From: Planctomycetota bacterium
Lineage (GTDB): Bacteria; Planctomycetota; OFTM77
Direction: 5' to 3'
NCBI GenBank assembly: GCA_029260795.1
Contig: JAJDCO010000073.1
Coordinates: forward strand, 1-50,976
DNA: 50,976 nucleotides
Every line of letters begins with the position of its first letter. Within the stretch, counting starts at the first letter, position 1. The translations under genes and the position numbers were made by a program. Below are positions 39,961 through 47,217 of this stretch, one piece after another. Below the pieces are notes generated by a model. It had not been told where the DNA came from, ran no database searches, and was given only the letters and a program-made list of their open reading frames with translations.

Positions 39961-42693
39961 TTACTTGCCCGTCATGATGATCTTGCGATCGCCGAACGGC
40001 GGCTGCAGGATCTCGGTGGCGGGCTCGAGCTCGTCGCGACGATCGCGCGGCACGTAGGCGGTGAGCTCGAGCGGGATCGCCGGCAGGTTCTCGAATCGAA
40101 ACTCGCCATCCTCACCGATTCCCCATTGGGAGATCCCGCTCAGCAGAGCCGCCTCCCGCGGCGTCGTCCCTTCGAGGCGAACCGATCCACCACTGACCGG
40201 CTCTCCGTCCGGTCCTTCGAGGCGTCCCGTGAGGGTGAGACCTTCCTCGAGCCGGATGAGGCGGACCTTCGACTCCAACGCGGTCGGGACCCTCTCCAGG
40301 ATCTTCGGCGCGAAGCCGGGGGTCTCGATGCTCAGCCAGATGCGCTCGTGAGAGATTCCGCGCAGGAGGAAAGAGCCCTCCCAGCCGCTGGTCGCTTCAC
40401 AGATTCGCTTCCACCCGTCGTCGGTCTCGACCCAGCCTCGGATCCTGCCTTCGGGCACGCCCTTACCCGATTCTGCATCGATCAAGCGACCCGCTACGGA
40501 TAGCCCCTCGCCGATCACCACTCGCCACTCGAGCTCGGCTCCTGGCTGGGGATCGGGGTCTTCCACTCGGACGCGATGCGCCGAGCCGGGGTGATACACC
40601 CAGATCTGGGAGTAGGGGCCCGGATCGATCTCGCCCGAGAAGCGACCGTCCCGATCGGTGGTCAGCACGTTGCTCCGGGGCTTCGGAAGGCCTCGCTTCT
40701 TTGCTCGCTCCAGATCGCCATCGAACGAGACGTGGGCGTCGAGCACGGGAGAGCCGTCCGGGTACAGCACCAGGCCACGGACTCTTGCGGACCGGCGGAG
40801 ATCGAAGCGCAGGTCGGTGACGTCGCCCGAGCGCGGGACCTCGAGAGTGAGGCGGGCGTATCCCGGGGCGATCGCGGTCAGCGAGCTGCCGAACGAGTGA
40901 TCGAAGTGGGACGTCGGTCGCTTGTGCCACTCGAAGCGGCCGTCGACATCGGTGACGACGTCTCCGATCTGTGCTCCGGCGACCGGCTGTCTGGACTCCT
41001 GGTCGACGACGACTCCCGCGAAGACTTGCCCGATCGGCTGAGGCGCCAGCGTGATCTCGATCTCCGGCGTCTGTCCGCTCTCGACGAGAACATGCCGCTC
41101 TTCGATCAGAAACTCGGGAGCGCGAAACCTCAGATAGACGTCTCCGGGGTGAACCGGTCCGATCTCGAAGCTGCCATCGGCTCGCGTGAGAACGTGGCGA
41201 GGCGGATCATCGGGAAACTGCCCTCCGGTGTGCGTGATCCGATACAACGCCACGTCGAGCGCGACCTCGGCGCCTTCGATCGGCTCGCCTTCGGAATCGC
41301 GGACGATGCCTCGAATGCGGTGAGGCTCCGTGAGAACCATCGTCACGGGGTCCTTGCCGCAGCCCGCGTTCTCCACGAAGCCGAGTCCCCAGCTCGGGTG
41401 CGCCGCGTAGAGATGGGCCTCGCCGCCGACACCCGTGCAAGGCAGTGCAAAGCGACCGTGAATGTCGGTGGTCGTCTTCCAGGCGAGGAGGTCCGCTCCC
41501 ATCGCCACGCTGGCACCGACGACGACGTCGGCCACCGGCATTCCGTGGGGATCGAGAACCGTGCCCTCGATCGCGAACTCGGGAATCAACGTCAGGTCCC
41601 CGATCGCGAGCTCGGCGTTCCTCGGAACGGCGACCGTTCGACGGCTCGCCCGGCCACGATCGGGGTCGGCCACGCGCAGGGCGACCCATGTCGCCTCGGT
41701 CTCGAAGCGGACCTCGAAGCTCCCGTCGGCATTCACCACGGTCGAGGCGATCGCCTTGCCCGAGAGCTCGAGCTCCCCCTCATCCACGAGCACCTCGACG
41801 CGCACGTCGGCGGCCGGCTGACCACCGTAGTCGAAGACCCGTCCGGTGATCCTCGAGCCATCGAGGGTGACGGGAGTCGTCGCGAAGGGGGCGGGGGCCG
41901 TCGACGACGATTGGGCGGAGTTCGGTTCGAAGGGGCGAGCCGCGGGACCGTTCGGGGCCGCGACCTCGACCGCGTCCGATCTCTTCGGTGCCGAGCTCAT
42001 CGGCAGGCTCGGAGCCCACGGTTGCCACAGAATGACCAAGCCGGTCAACGTGATCGGGAGGAGCATCCAACCGAAGGAGCGAAAGAGCGGCAGCATCTGC
42101 GAGCCTCTGGTTCTCGGGAGGGGGATTTCGGATTCGGCGACGTCACCGGATACCGGTCGGGAAGGAGCCGCTAGCGGCAACAGCATCCAGTGCCAGCGAG
42201 AGGGCTCGTCCTCGGACTCCCGGTCGAGCCGGGCCCGAATCTGGTCGAGGCCTCGTTTGAGGCGGCTGCGCACGGTGGCTGCGGGAACGCCACTTTGGCG
42301 AGCGATCTCTTGGGCCGTCAGACCTTCGAAGTATCGCTGCAGAACGGTGCCTCGGTGAGGCTCCTCGAGCGCCAGCACGAGGTCGACCAGGCGGCGCTGC
42401 TGCTCGGCGCGCGCCACGAGCTCATCGCTGGCCGGCATCGCTTCGGCACGAGCGCTGCGCTCTTCGCGACGGGATCGACGCGACTCGCTTCGAGCCGATT
42501 GACGCACGACGTTGCGGAGCACGGTCGCGAGCCAGCCGCGTGGGCTGTCGGCGTGACGGGGTGGGTGCTGCAGCGCTGTCAACCAAGCCTGTTGGACGGC
42601 ATCGTCGGCGCGATGATCGTCCAGGACGAGTCGCCGCGCGAGCGCGCGGAGCCAGTGCTGGTGCTGCAGCAGGTGTTCGGCGTCGAATGAAAT
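39961..42693 (-). CDS. membrane-tethered ECF-type sigma factor fused to seven carboxypeptidase-regulatory-like domains
   Basis: The 910-residue protein has sigma region 2 at about 5-75 (FDAEHLLQHQHWLRALARRL, WLATVLRNVVRQSARSESRR), sigma region 4 at about 100-155 (ALEEPHRGTVLQRYFEGLTA, VPAATVRSRLKRGLDQIR), a linker, one membrane helix (about 206-226, GWMLLPITLTGLVILW), then seven beta-sandwich units of the CarboxypepD_reg type, recognisable by repeated openings such as ITGRVFDYGGQPAADV, IEGTVLDPHGMPVADV, IRGIVRDSEGEPIEGA and LTGRLEGPDGEPVSGG. There is no ATG, GTG or TTG in frame between the preceding stop (42820-42822) and the TTG at 42580-42582, which lies inside region 2. An ATT at 42691-42693 has GAGGAG seven bases upstream and restores the complete region 2, so ATT is proposed as the start. 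The sigma part would sit in the cytoplasm and the repeats outside. Confidence 0.82.
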   Translation of the reverse strand: MSFDAEHLLQHQHWLRALARRLVLDDHRADDAVQQAWLTALQHPPRHADSPRGWLATVLRNVVRQSARSESRRSRREERSARAEAMPASDELVARAEQQRRLVDLVLALEEPHRGTVLQRYFEGLTAQEIARQSGVPAATVRSRLKRGLDQIRARLDRESEDEPSRWHWMLLPLAAPSRPVSGDVAESEIPLPRTRGSQMLPLFRSFGWMLLPITLTGLVILWQPWAPSLPMSSAPKRSDAVEVAAPNGPAARPFEPNSAQSSSTAPAPFATTPVTLDGSRITGRVFDYGGQPAADVRVEVLVDEGELELSGKAIASTVVNADGSFEVRFETEATWVALRVADPDRGRASRRTVAVPRNAELAIGDLTLIPEFAIEGTVLDPHGMPVADVVVGASVAMGADLLAWKTTTDIHGRFALPCTGVGGEAHLYAAHPSWGLGFVENAGCGKDPVTMVLTEPHRIRGIVRDSEGEPIEGAEVALDVALYRITHTGGQFPDDPPRHVLTRADGSFEIGPVHPGDVYLRFRAPEFLIEERHVLVESGQTPEIEITLAPQPIGQVFAGVVVDQESRQPVAGAQIGDVVTDVDGRFEWHKRPTSHFDHSFGSSLTAIAPGYARLTLEVPRSGDVTDLRFDLRRSARVRGLVLYPDGSPVLDAHVSFDGDLERAKKRGLPKPRSNVLTTDRDGRFSGEIDPGPYSQIWVYHPGSAHRVRVEDPDPQPGAELEWRVVIGEGLSVAGRLIDAESGKGVPEGRIRGWVETDDGWKRICEATSGWEGSFLLRGISHERIWLSIETPGFAPKILERVPTALESKVRLIRLEEGLTLTGRLEGPDGEPVSGGSVRLEGTTPREAALLSGISQWGIGEDGEFRFENLPAIPLELTAYVPRDRRDELEPATEILQPPFGDRKIIMTGK

Positions 42694-42706
42694 GGCGGTT
42701 CTCCTC
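42691..42706 (-). promoter_or_regulatory. ribosome binding site and ATT start codon of the tethered sigma gene
   Basis: On the minus strand GAGGAG (42701-42706) is followed by seven bases and then ATT (42691-42693). No other start in this frame gives a complete sigma region 2. ATT starts are known in bacteria, chiefly in infC, where they serve initiation-factor-dependent control. Two CTG codons at 42667-42672 are weaker alternatives. Confidence 0.6.
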
Positions 42707-42819
42707 GCGGGCTTGGTTTCCGAAGGCGAAATGCCGCCGCGGGAACCAGCGTTGCACGGAGAACCGCTTTTGTCACCGCTGGGGGGAGCGGCGACCTCCT
42801 CGGGAGTGCTTCCGGTCGG

Positions 42820-43704
42820 TTAGCGGGCGGATCCGGCTCCGGGCGCCGGCACCGCTTCCGGGCTCAGAGGCACGTTCGGAATCGTGGCAGCCCAGTCGTC
42901 TTCGGCGTCGAAGGCCGTCGTGACGAGAATGCCGTAGTCGCGGGCCACGAAGGTCAGAGGTGGATGGAGATCGGTGATCGCGAGGAGCAAGCCGCCGATC
43001 GAGACGTCGTCGAATCGGACGTTGACGAGGAGATCCTCGGGTACGTCCAACTCGGAGCCAATCGCCTCCTGCTGGAGGACGAAGGCGATGCCGGTCGTCT
43101 GGCTGACGAACTGGAGGATGTCCGTCAGCGGCGAATCTTCGAAGCTCACGTCACCGATGCGCATGTTCAGCTTTTGCGCCAAGGGGCCCGGCATCTCCGG
43201 CCGCGTCGGGGGCGCCAGCTTCGTCGCCTCGGCATCGCGGACGAACGTGCCTGAGCTCGGACTCCCGTCGATACCGAGGAGGTATCGCAGTCGCGCTTCG
43301 AGCTGTGTCAGATCGGTCTTGGACTCGAGCAAGGCGATCTCCTGTTCCGCGATCTCCTCGCCCGAGATCATGCCCCTCTCGAGGAGCAGGCGAGTGCGAG
43401 CGAGCGAGCGAGTCCGAGACTCGATCATCAGTCGCTGTCGCTCCAAGCCGTTGTGGGCCGCGATCACCTCTTCGACCACGCGCAAGCGGGCCTCTTTCAT
43501 CTCGGCCTCGGCCTGCCGAACCTTGGCTTGCGCCAGCAGGACCTGGGGGTTGTTCTTGGACGCCGAGGCGAGCTTGGCCTCGAGAGACTTCGGAATCTCC
43601 TGAACGGGATCGTTCAGGGGAGCGGCGTTGCCTGGCAGGCTGGCCGCGATGGCGCTCGTGATCAGCGCGGCCGCGAGAATCGGTCGGGTCCATCGCATCG
43701 ACAT
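42820..43704 (-). CDS. exported coiled-coil protein with a secretin-N-like (STN) domain
   Basis: The 294-residue protein has a signal peptide (about 1-27, ITSAIAASLPGNAA), a long alpha-helical hairpin with the flavour of TolC-type periplasmic helices (about 50-160; VLLAQAKVRQAEAEMKEARL, RTRSLARTRLLLERGMI, GEEIAEQEIALLESKTDL) and a C-terminal short domain of the secretin/TonB N-terminal type (about 185-275; LNMRIGDVSFEDSPLTDILQ, VNVRFDDVSIGGLLLAITDL). There is no beta-barrel, so it is not a secretin. The ATG at 43704 is chosen because GAGGAG lies seven bases upstream; an ATG at 43719 overlaps the previous stop by one base but lacks a site. The tethered sigma gene follows after about 125 bp. 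Confidence 0.75.
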   Translation of the reverse strand: MSMRWTRPILAAALITSAIAASLPGNAAPLNDPVQEIPKSLEAKLASASKNNPQVLLAQAKVRQAEAEMKEARLRVVEEVIAAHNGLERQRLMIESRTRSLARTRLLLERGMISGEEIAEQEIALLESKTDLTQLEARLRYLLGIDGSPSSGTFVRDAEATKLAPPTRPEMPGPLAQKLNMRIGDVSFEDSPLTDILQFVSQTTGIAFVLQQEAIGSELDVPEDLLVNVRFDDVSIGGLLLAITDLHPPLTFVARDYGILVTTAFDAEDDWAATIPNVPLSPEAVPAPGAGSAR

Positions 43705-43718
43705 CGGGTTTCTCCTCA

Positions 43719-44282
43719 TCAGTCGAGATCCGTCTTGAGCTGGTTCAAAAGCCAGGTGTCCTCGGAACGACGCACGTGCTCGGCGGGTGGGGCCGCCGTC
43801 AAATACTCCCGGTAGCAACGCAGGGCGTTGTCGACGTCACCCCGAAGCTCGAGGTGCAGATCGCCAGCGCGCTTCCATCGCTCGGCCCTTCGTCGCGACG
43901 ATCCGACGCGCGCCCGCCGCTCGATCTCCTCCGGCGACAGGTCTCCGAACTCTCCACCGCGCGACGCCTCGGACGGCGGCTCGCGATGATCGGGCCCACG
44001 CGCGATCTGGTGCGGCTGCTCGGGAGATTCGGTATCCGAAGTCGGCCCCGTGAGCTCGTGCCAGCCCACGGCGGTCAGGACGCCGAGCCCGTAGAGCAGC
44101 ACCGCCAGGGAGAGGCGACCGACGTGGCGCACGACGCGTCGACGGCGCAGAACGCCGCCGGCTTGACGGGCGAGGGAGTGCTGAAGGTCGTCGAGATGAT
44201 CGGGGAGATCCCAGACCTCGGGAGTCAGCTCGTCGAATCTCTCATGCAGGGGCGCGTCAAAATCGGAGCGGTGATCGGACAT
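43719..44282 (-). CDS. one-TM protein downstream of an ECF sigma gene, possible anti-sigma factor
   Basis: No family is recognised. The 187-residue protein has an acidic N-terminus (1-40), a basic patch (RRRRVV), one membrane helix (about 54-74, VGRLSLAVLLYGLGVLTAVG), a low-complexity linker and a short C-terminal helical part like a single TPR (GDLHLELRGDVDNALRCYRE). It starts three bases after the sigma stop, has one membrane crossing and a soluble N-terminal domain, which is the usual arrangement of a membrane anti-sigma factor. No zinc-binding HxxxCxxC motif is present, so this role rests on context only. Confidence 0.7.
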   Translation of the reverse strand: MSDHRSDFDAPLHERFDELTPEVWDLPDHLDDLQHSLARQAGGVLRRRRVVRHVGRLSLAVLLYGLGVLTAVGWHELTGPTSDTESPEQPHQIARGPDHREPPSEASRGGEFGDLSPEEIERRARVGSSRRRAERWKRAGDLHLELRGDVDNALRCYREYLTAAPPAEHVRRSEDTWLLNQLKTDLD

Positions 44283-44285
44283 GGT

Positions 44286-44936
44286 TCAGGGTCTTTCGGA
44301 ATCGAGTCGTTGATAGGCGAGGCGAAACGCCGCTCGGGCGCGACCGAGCAGGGACTCGGCCGCCTTGGGGCTCACTCCGCACTGGCTCGCGATCTCGACG
44401 AGAGAGTGCTCTTGCTCGTACCGCGCCCGGAGCACGCTCTGGTAGCGTGCCGGAAGCTCGGTCATCGCGAGGGCGATCTGCTCGGCGAGATCGAGGCGAG
44501 CCGAAGGGAGACCGGTCGGAATCGCATCGATCGAAACGTCGGCCTGTTCGGTGGTCGCGTTTTGGCGAGACCACTGGCGGGCCAGGTTTCGGAGGACGTT
44601 GAGGGCAATGCCGCGGACCCAGGCTTCAAAGGAAGCTCGGTCGGGGTCGAACGATCGAATGCGTCGGACCGCGACCATCCAGGTTTCCTGAATGATCTCG
44701 TCGGTCCGCTCTCGCTGGCGACTCGTGCGGTGGTACACGTAGGCATAGATCGACCGGAAGGTGCTCCCATAGAGCTCGCTCCAAGCCGCCTCGTCTCCGC
44801 GGAGCACCGCGCTCCGCCAGCTCCTCTCTCGCCTCGCTCGCTCGTCCGTCACCGGCTGTCGCTCGTGGTCGGTCTCGGTCTCGGCCGTCGCCTCTACTCT
44901 AAGCTTGTCTCCAGCCCACCGAATCCCTCGCCGCAC
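44286..44936 (-). CDS. ECF-type sigma-70 factor
   Basis: A 216-residue ECF sigma factor: region 2 at about 45-115 (AAWSELYGSTFRSIYAYVYH, DEIIQETWMVAVRRIRSFDP, FEAWVRGIALNVLRNLARQW) and region 4 at about 150-210 (ALAMTELPARYQSVLRARYE, VEIASQCGVSPKAAESLLGR). The start is uncertain: the GTG at 44934-44936 is the longest, and an in-frame GTG about 28 codons later (VTDERARRERSWRS) would give the usual short N-terminus. It heads the block with the one-TM protein (3 bp), the STN-like protein and the tethered sigma factor. The 44937-45182 gap upstream is divergent with the TIM-barrel gene. Confidence 0.88.
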   Translation of the reverse strand: MRRGIRWAGDKLRVEATAETETDHERQPVTDERARRERSWRSAVLRGDEAAWSELYGSTFRSIYAYVYHRTSRQRERTDEIIQETWMVAVRRIRSFDPDRASFEAWVRGIALNVLRNLARQWSRQNATTEQADVSIDAIPTGLPSARLDLAEQIALAMTELPARYQSVLRARYEQEHSLVEIASQCGVSPKAAESLLGRARAAFRLAYQRLDSERP

Positions 44937-45103
44937 CTGGATTTTTCTCGAGTGGGGTCAACGCGGGAGCGACGGTCGAGGCGGCCGATGAGATCCACCG
45001 ACGCCATCGATTCGCCGTGAGGCGCACTGCCTGGGAGCGCGGGCGGCCCGCCAGGCGGCCCGCCCGCTGGAACCGGCTCAGGCCGGGAAGATCCTCCCGA
45101 GCG

Positions 45104-45131
45104 TTGACACGGGTCGCCGACCGGATAGGCT
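45104..45131 (+). promoter_or_regulatory. promoter of the TIM-barrel gene
   Basis: TTGACA (45104-45109), a perfect -35 box, and TAGGCT (45126-45131) are separated by 16 bases. The start codon is about 50 bases downstream. Confidence 0.5.
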
Positions 45132-45182
45132 CCCGAGGGGGTTGCGTGGGGCAGGATCACACTCGAGACAGAGGACGGTGGC

Positions 45183-46109
45183 ATGACGGAGCTGAATCGG
45201 CGCGAGGCGCTCACGGCGGGCGTATGGGCGGCGGGAGCGATCGCGGGTCTGGGTAGCCGGGCGGCGGCCGCGCCGCGGCGCTCGGGCGAGCCGTTTCGAC
45301 TGAACTATGCGCCGCACTTCGGTATGTTTCGCGCGCATGCCGGCGACGATCCGATCGAGCAGCTCCGGTTCATGCATGCGGAAGGATTCCGCGGGCTCGA
45401 GGACAACGGCATGCCGGGCAAGCCACCCGAGCTGCAGGAGCGCATCGGCGCGACCCTCAAGGAGCTCGGCATGACGATGGGCGTCTTCGTGGCCGAGGGC
45501 AACTTCGGCAAGACGACCTTCGTGCGACGAGACGACGAGATCAAGCAGCACCTGCGTGACAAGATGAAGCAGACGGTCGAGATCGCCAAGCGCTGCGGTG
45601 CCAAGTGGTGCACGGTCGTACCCGGCCGCTATGACCAGCGCCTCGACTGGGACTACCAGACCGCCAACGTCATCGAGAACTTGAAGCTGTGCTGCGAGAT
45701 CCTCGAGCCAGCGGGTGTGACGATGGTGCTCGAGCCGCTCAATCGGCACGATCATCCGGGGCTGTTCCTCACAGGAATTCCGCAGTCGTTCCTGATCTGC
45801 GAAGCGGTCGGAAGCCCCTCGTGCAAGATCCTCGACGATCTCTATCACCAACAGATCACCGAGGGAAACCTCATCCCGAACCTCGAGCAATCGTGGAGCG
45901 AGATCGCCTACTTCCAGGTCGGCGACAATCCGGGCCGCAAAGAGCCGACGACCGGTGAGATCAACTACCGCAACGTCTTCCGGCGGATCCACCAAAAGGG
46001 CTTCCAAGGAATCGTCGGCATGGAGCACGGCAACGCGCGCGGCGGAAAAGAAGGCGAGCGCGCCGTGATCGATGCCTACCGCTGGTGCGACGGCTTCGAG
46101 GAAGGTTAG
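45183..46109 (+). CDS. exported TIM-barrel protein, hydroxypyruvate-isomerase-like
   Basis: The 308-residue protein has a twin-arginine signal (LNRREALTAG, Arg6-Arg7, then AAGAIAGLGSRAAAA) and a xylose-isomerase-like TIM barrel of the AP endonuclease 2 family. Metal or substrate residues typical of the hydroxypyruvate isomerase group are visible: MVLEPLNRHDHPG, CKILDDLYHQQITEGNLI, YFQVGDNPGRKEPTTGEINY and GIVGMEHGNA. The likely chemistry is sugar or hydroxy-acid isomerisation or epimerisation, but the natural substrate is unknown. Tat export suggests folding with a metal in the cytoplasm before translocation. It is monocistronic, about 107 bp before the acetyltransferase gene. Confidence 0.88.
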   Translation: MTELNRREALTAGVWAAGAIAGLGSRAAAAPRRSGEPFRLNYAPHFGMFRAHAGDDPIEQLRFMHAEGFRGLEDNGMPGKPPELQERIGATLKELGMTMGVFVAEGNFGKTTFVRRDDEIKQHLRDKMKQTVEIAKRCGAKWCTVVPGRYDQRLDWDYQTANVIENLKLCCEILEPAGVTMVLEPLNRHDHPGLFLTGIPQSFLICEAVGSPSCKILDDLYHQQITEGNLIPNLEQSWSEIAYFQVGDNPGRKEPTTGEINYRNVFRRIHQKGFQGIVGMEHGNARGGKEGERAVIDAYRWCDGFEEG

Positions 46110-46216
46110 AACTGAGAAGTGGACTCGTCGCTGGCCGCGGCGATTCAAGGTTTCGTTGTCTTCGACCTCAGCACCACTTCCCGCCGTTCTCTCAACACCG
46201 AGTCTCAATCGCCGGA

Positions 46217-46822
46217 ATGACGTCACACAGCTCCTCAGAATCCCCCGACCCGCGATCGGGTGCCGCCGACGCACTCGAGATGGGTCAGCGCGTCCTGATC
46301 CGCTATCCGGTTCTCGAAGACCAACAGGCCTACTGCGAGCTGCGCCTGGCGAGTCGGGGCTTTCACTCGCCTTGGGAGCCGCGGCCGCCGAAAGGAAGCG
46401 ATCCCTACGGACCCGCCGCCTACCAGGAGCTGCTGCGGACAAGCCGCACCGAGACGACCGAGCGCTTGTTTCTCTGTCGTCGCTCCGATGGCGTCCTGCT
46501 CGGCTACTTCGGCATCTCGTCGATCACGAGAGGGCCACTCCAGAGCGCCTACCTCGGCTACTGGGTGGCTGAGGAGCACGCGCGTCTGGGTTACATGCGA
46601 GAGGGCATCCAGCTCGTCTTGCGACACGTGTTCGAAGCCTTGGGGCTGCATCGCATCGAGGCCAACATCCAACCCCAAAACCTCCCTTCGATCGCTCTCG
46701 TCCGACTGGCCGGCTTTCGGCGCGAGGGCTACTCGCCGCGCTACCTGAAGATCGATGGCGACTGGCGCGATCATGAGCGCTGGGCGCTCACGGCCGAGGA
46801 CTGGCGCGACAGCCCGCATTGA
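46217..46822 (+). CDS. GNAT-family N-acetyltransferase (RimJ/RimL-like)
   Basis: A 201-residue protein of the GNAT family that transfers acetyl from acetyl-CoA to an amine, often a protein N-terminus or small molecule. Motifs visible: YCELRLASRGFHSPWEPR, LGYFGISSITRG, AYLGYWVAEEHARLGYMREG (CoA-binding segment), HRIEANIQPQNLPSIALV and LAGFRREGYSPRYLKIDGDW. The order and the terminal WRDHERWALT block fit the RimJ group. The ATG at 46217 is used although its ribosome site is weak; an ATG at 46280 is the alternative. The target is not deducible. Confidence 0.88.
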   Translation: MTSHSSSESPDPRSGAADALEMGQRVLIRYPVLEDQQAYCELRLASRGFHSPWEPRPPKGSDPYGPAAYQELLRTSRTETTERLFLCRRSDGVLLGYFGISSITRGPLQSAYLGYWVAEEHARLGYMREGIQLVLRHVFEALGLHRIEANIQPQNLPSIALVRLAGFRREGYSPRYLKIDGDWRDHERWALTAEDWRDSPH

Positions 46823-47217
46823 GCGACGAGAGCTCGTGAAGCCGGACTGCGTCGGCGGAGCGACGAATCGCGCGCTGTCGATCGAAGCAGGCACTCACAA
46901 AAAAGCACGACGTCCAACACTGGTCGGGTCGAGCGGATCTGACGGTTCGCACCCGGCGAGCCGCGCCCGCACGATCCGGAGTGCGTTCGCGCAGCGGAGG
47001 GCTGCGTCCGAGCCTTCGATTGAAGGCGAGCGCGGAGGAACAACTCAAGCAATGGCCCTCGTCGGGTCGAGCGGAGCTGACGCCGACTCTCCATCCAAAC
47101 GCACCCGGCCTGGCCCGAGCTCAATCGCATGAATGCTCGCCTCCCTTGGTCTCCCCGGCTACCATGAAGGCCCCAAGTGAAGCCCTGTACTTGCCTCGAA
47201 CTCCTGGAGAGAGATTC
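46823..47217. other. intergenic region with a 22-bp direct repeat
   Basis: About 395 bases without a convincing gene. TCGGGTCGAGCGGA(T/G)CTGACG occurs at about 46924-46944 and again at 47062-47082, and each copy is followed some 10-25 bases later by GCACCCGGC. An in-frame ATG for the next gene exists at 47164, but the one at 47218 has the better ribosome site and signal peptide. Confidence 0.5.

Noticed and set aside
42580..42582. TTG as the start of the tethered sigma factor
   Set aside because: It would delete the first half of sigma region 2, while the upstream in-frame codons clearly encode the missing part and end at an ATT with a good ribosome site.
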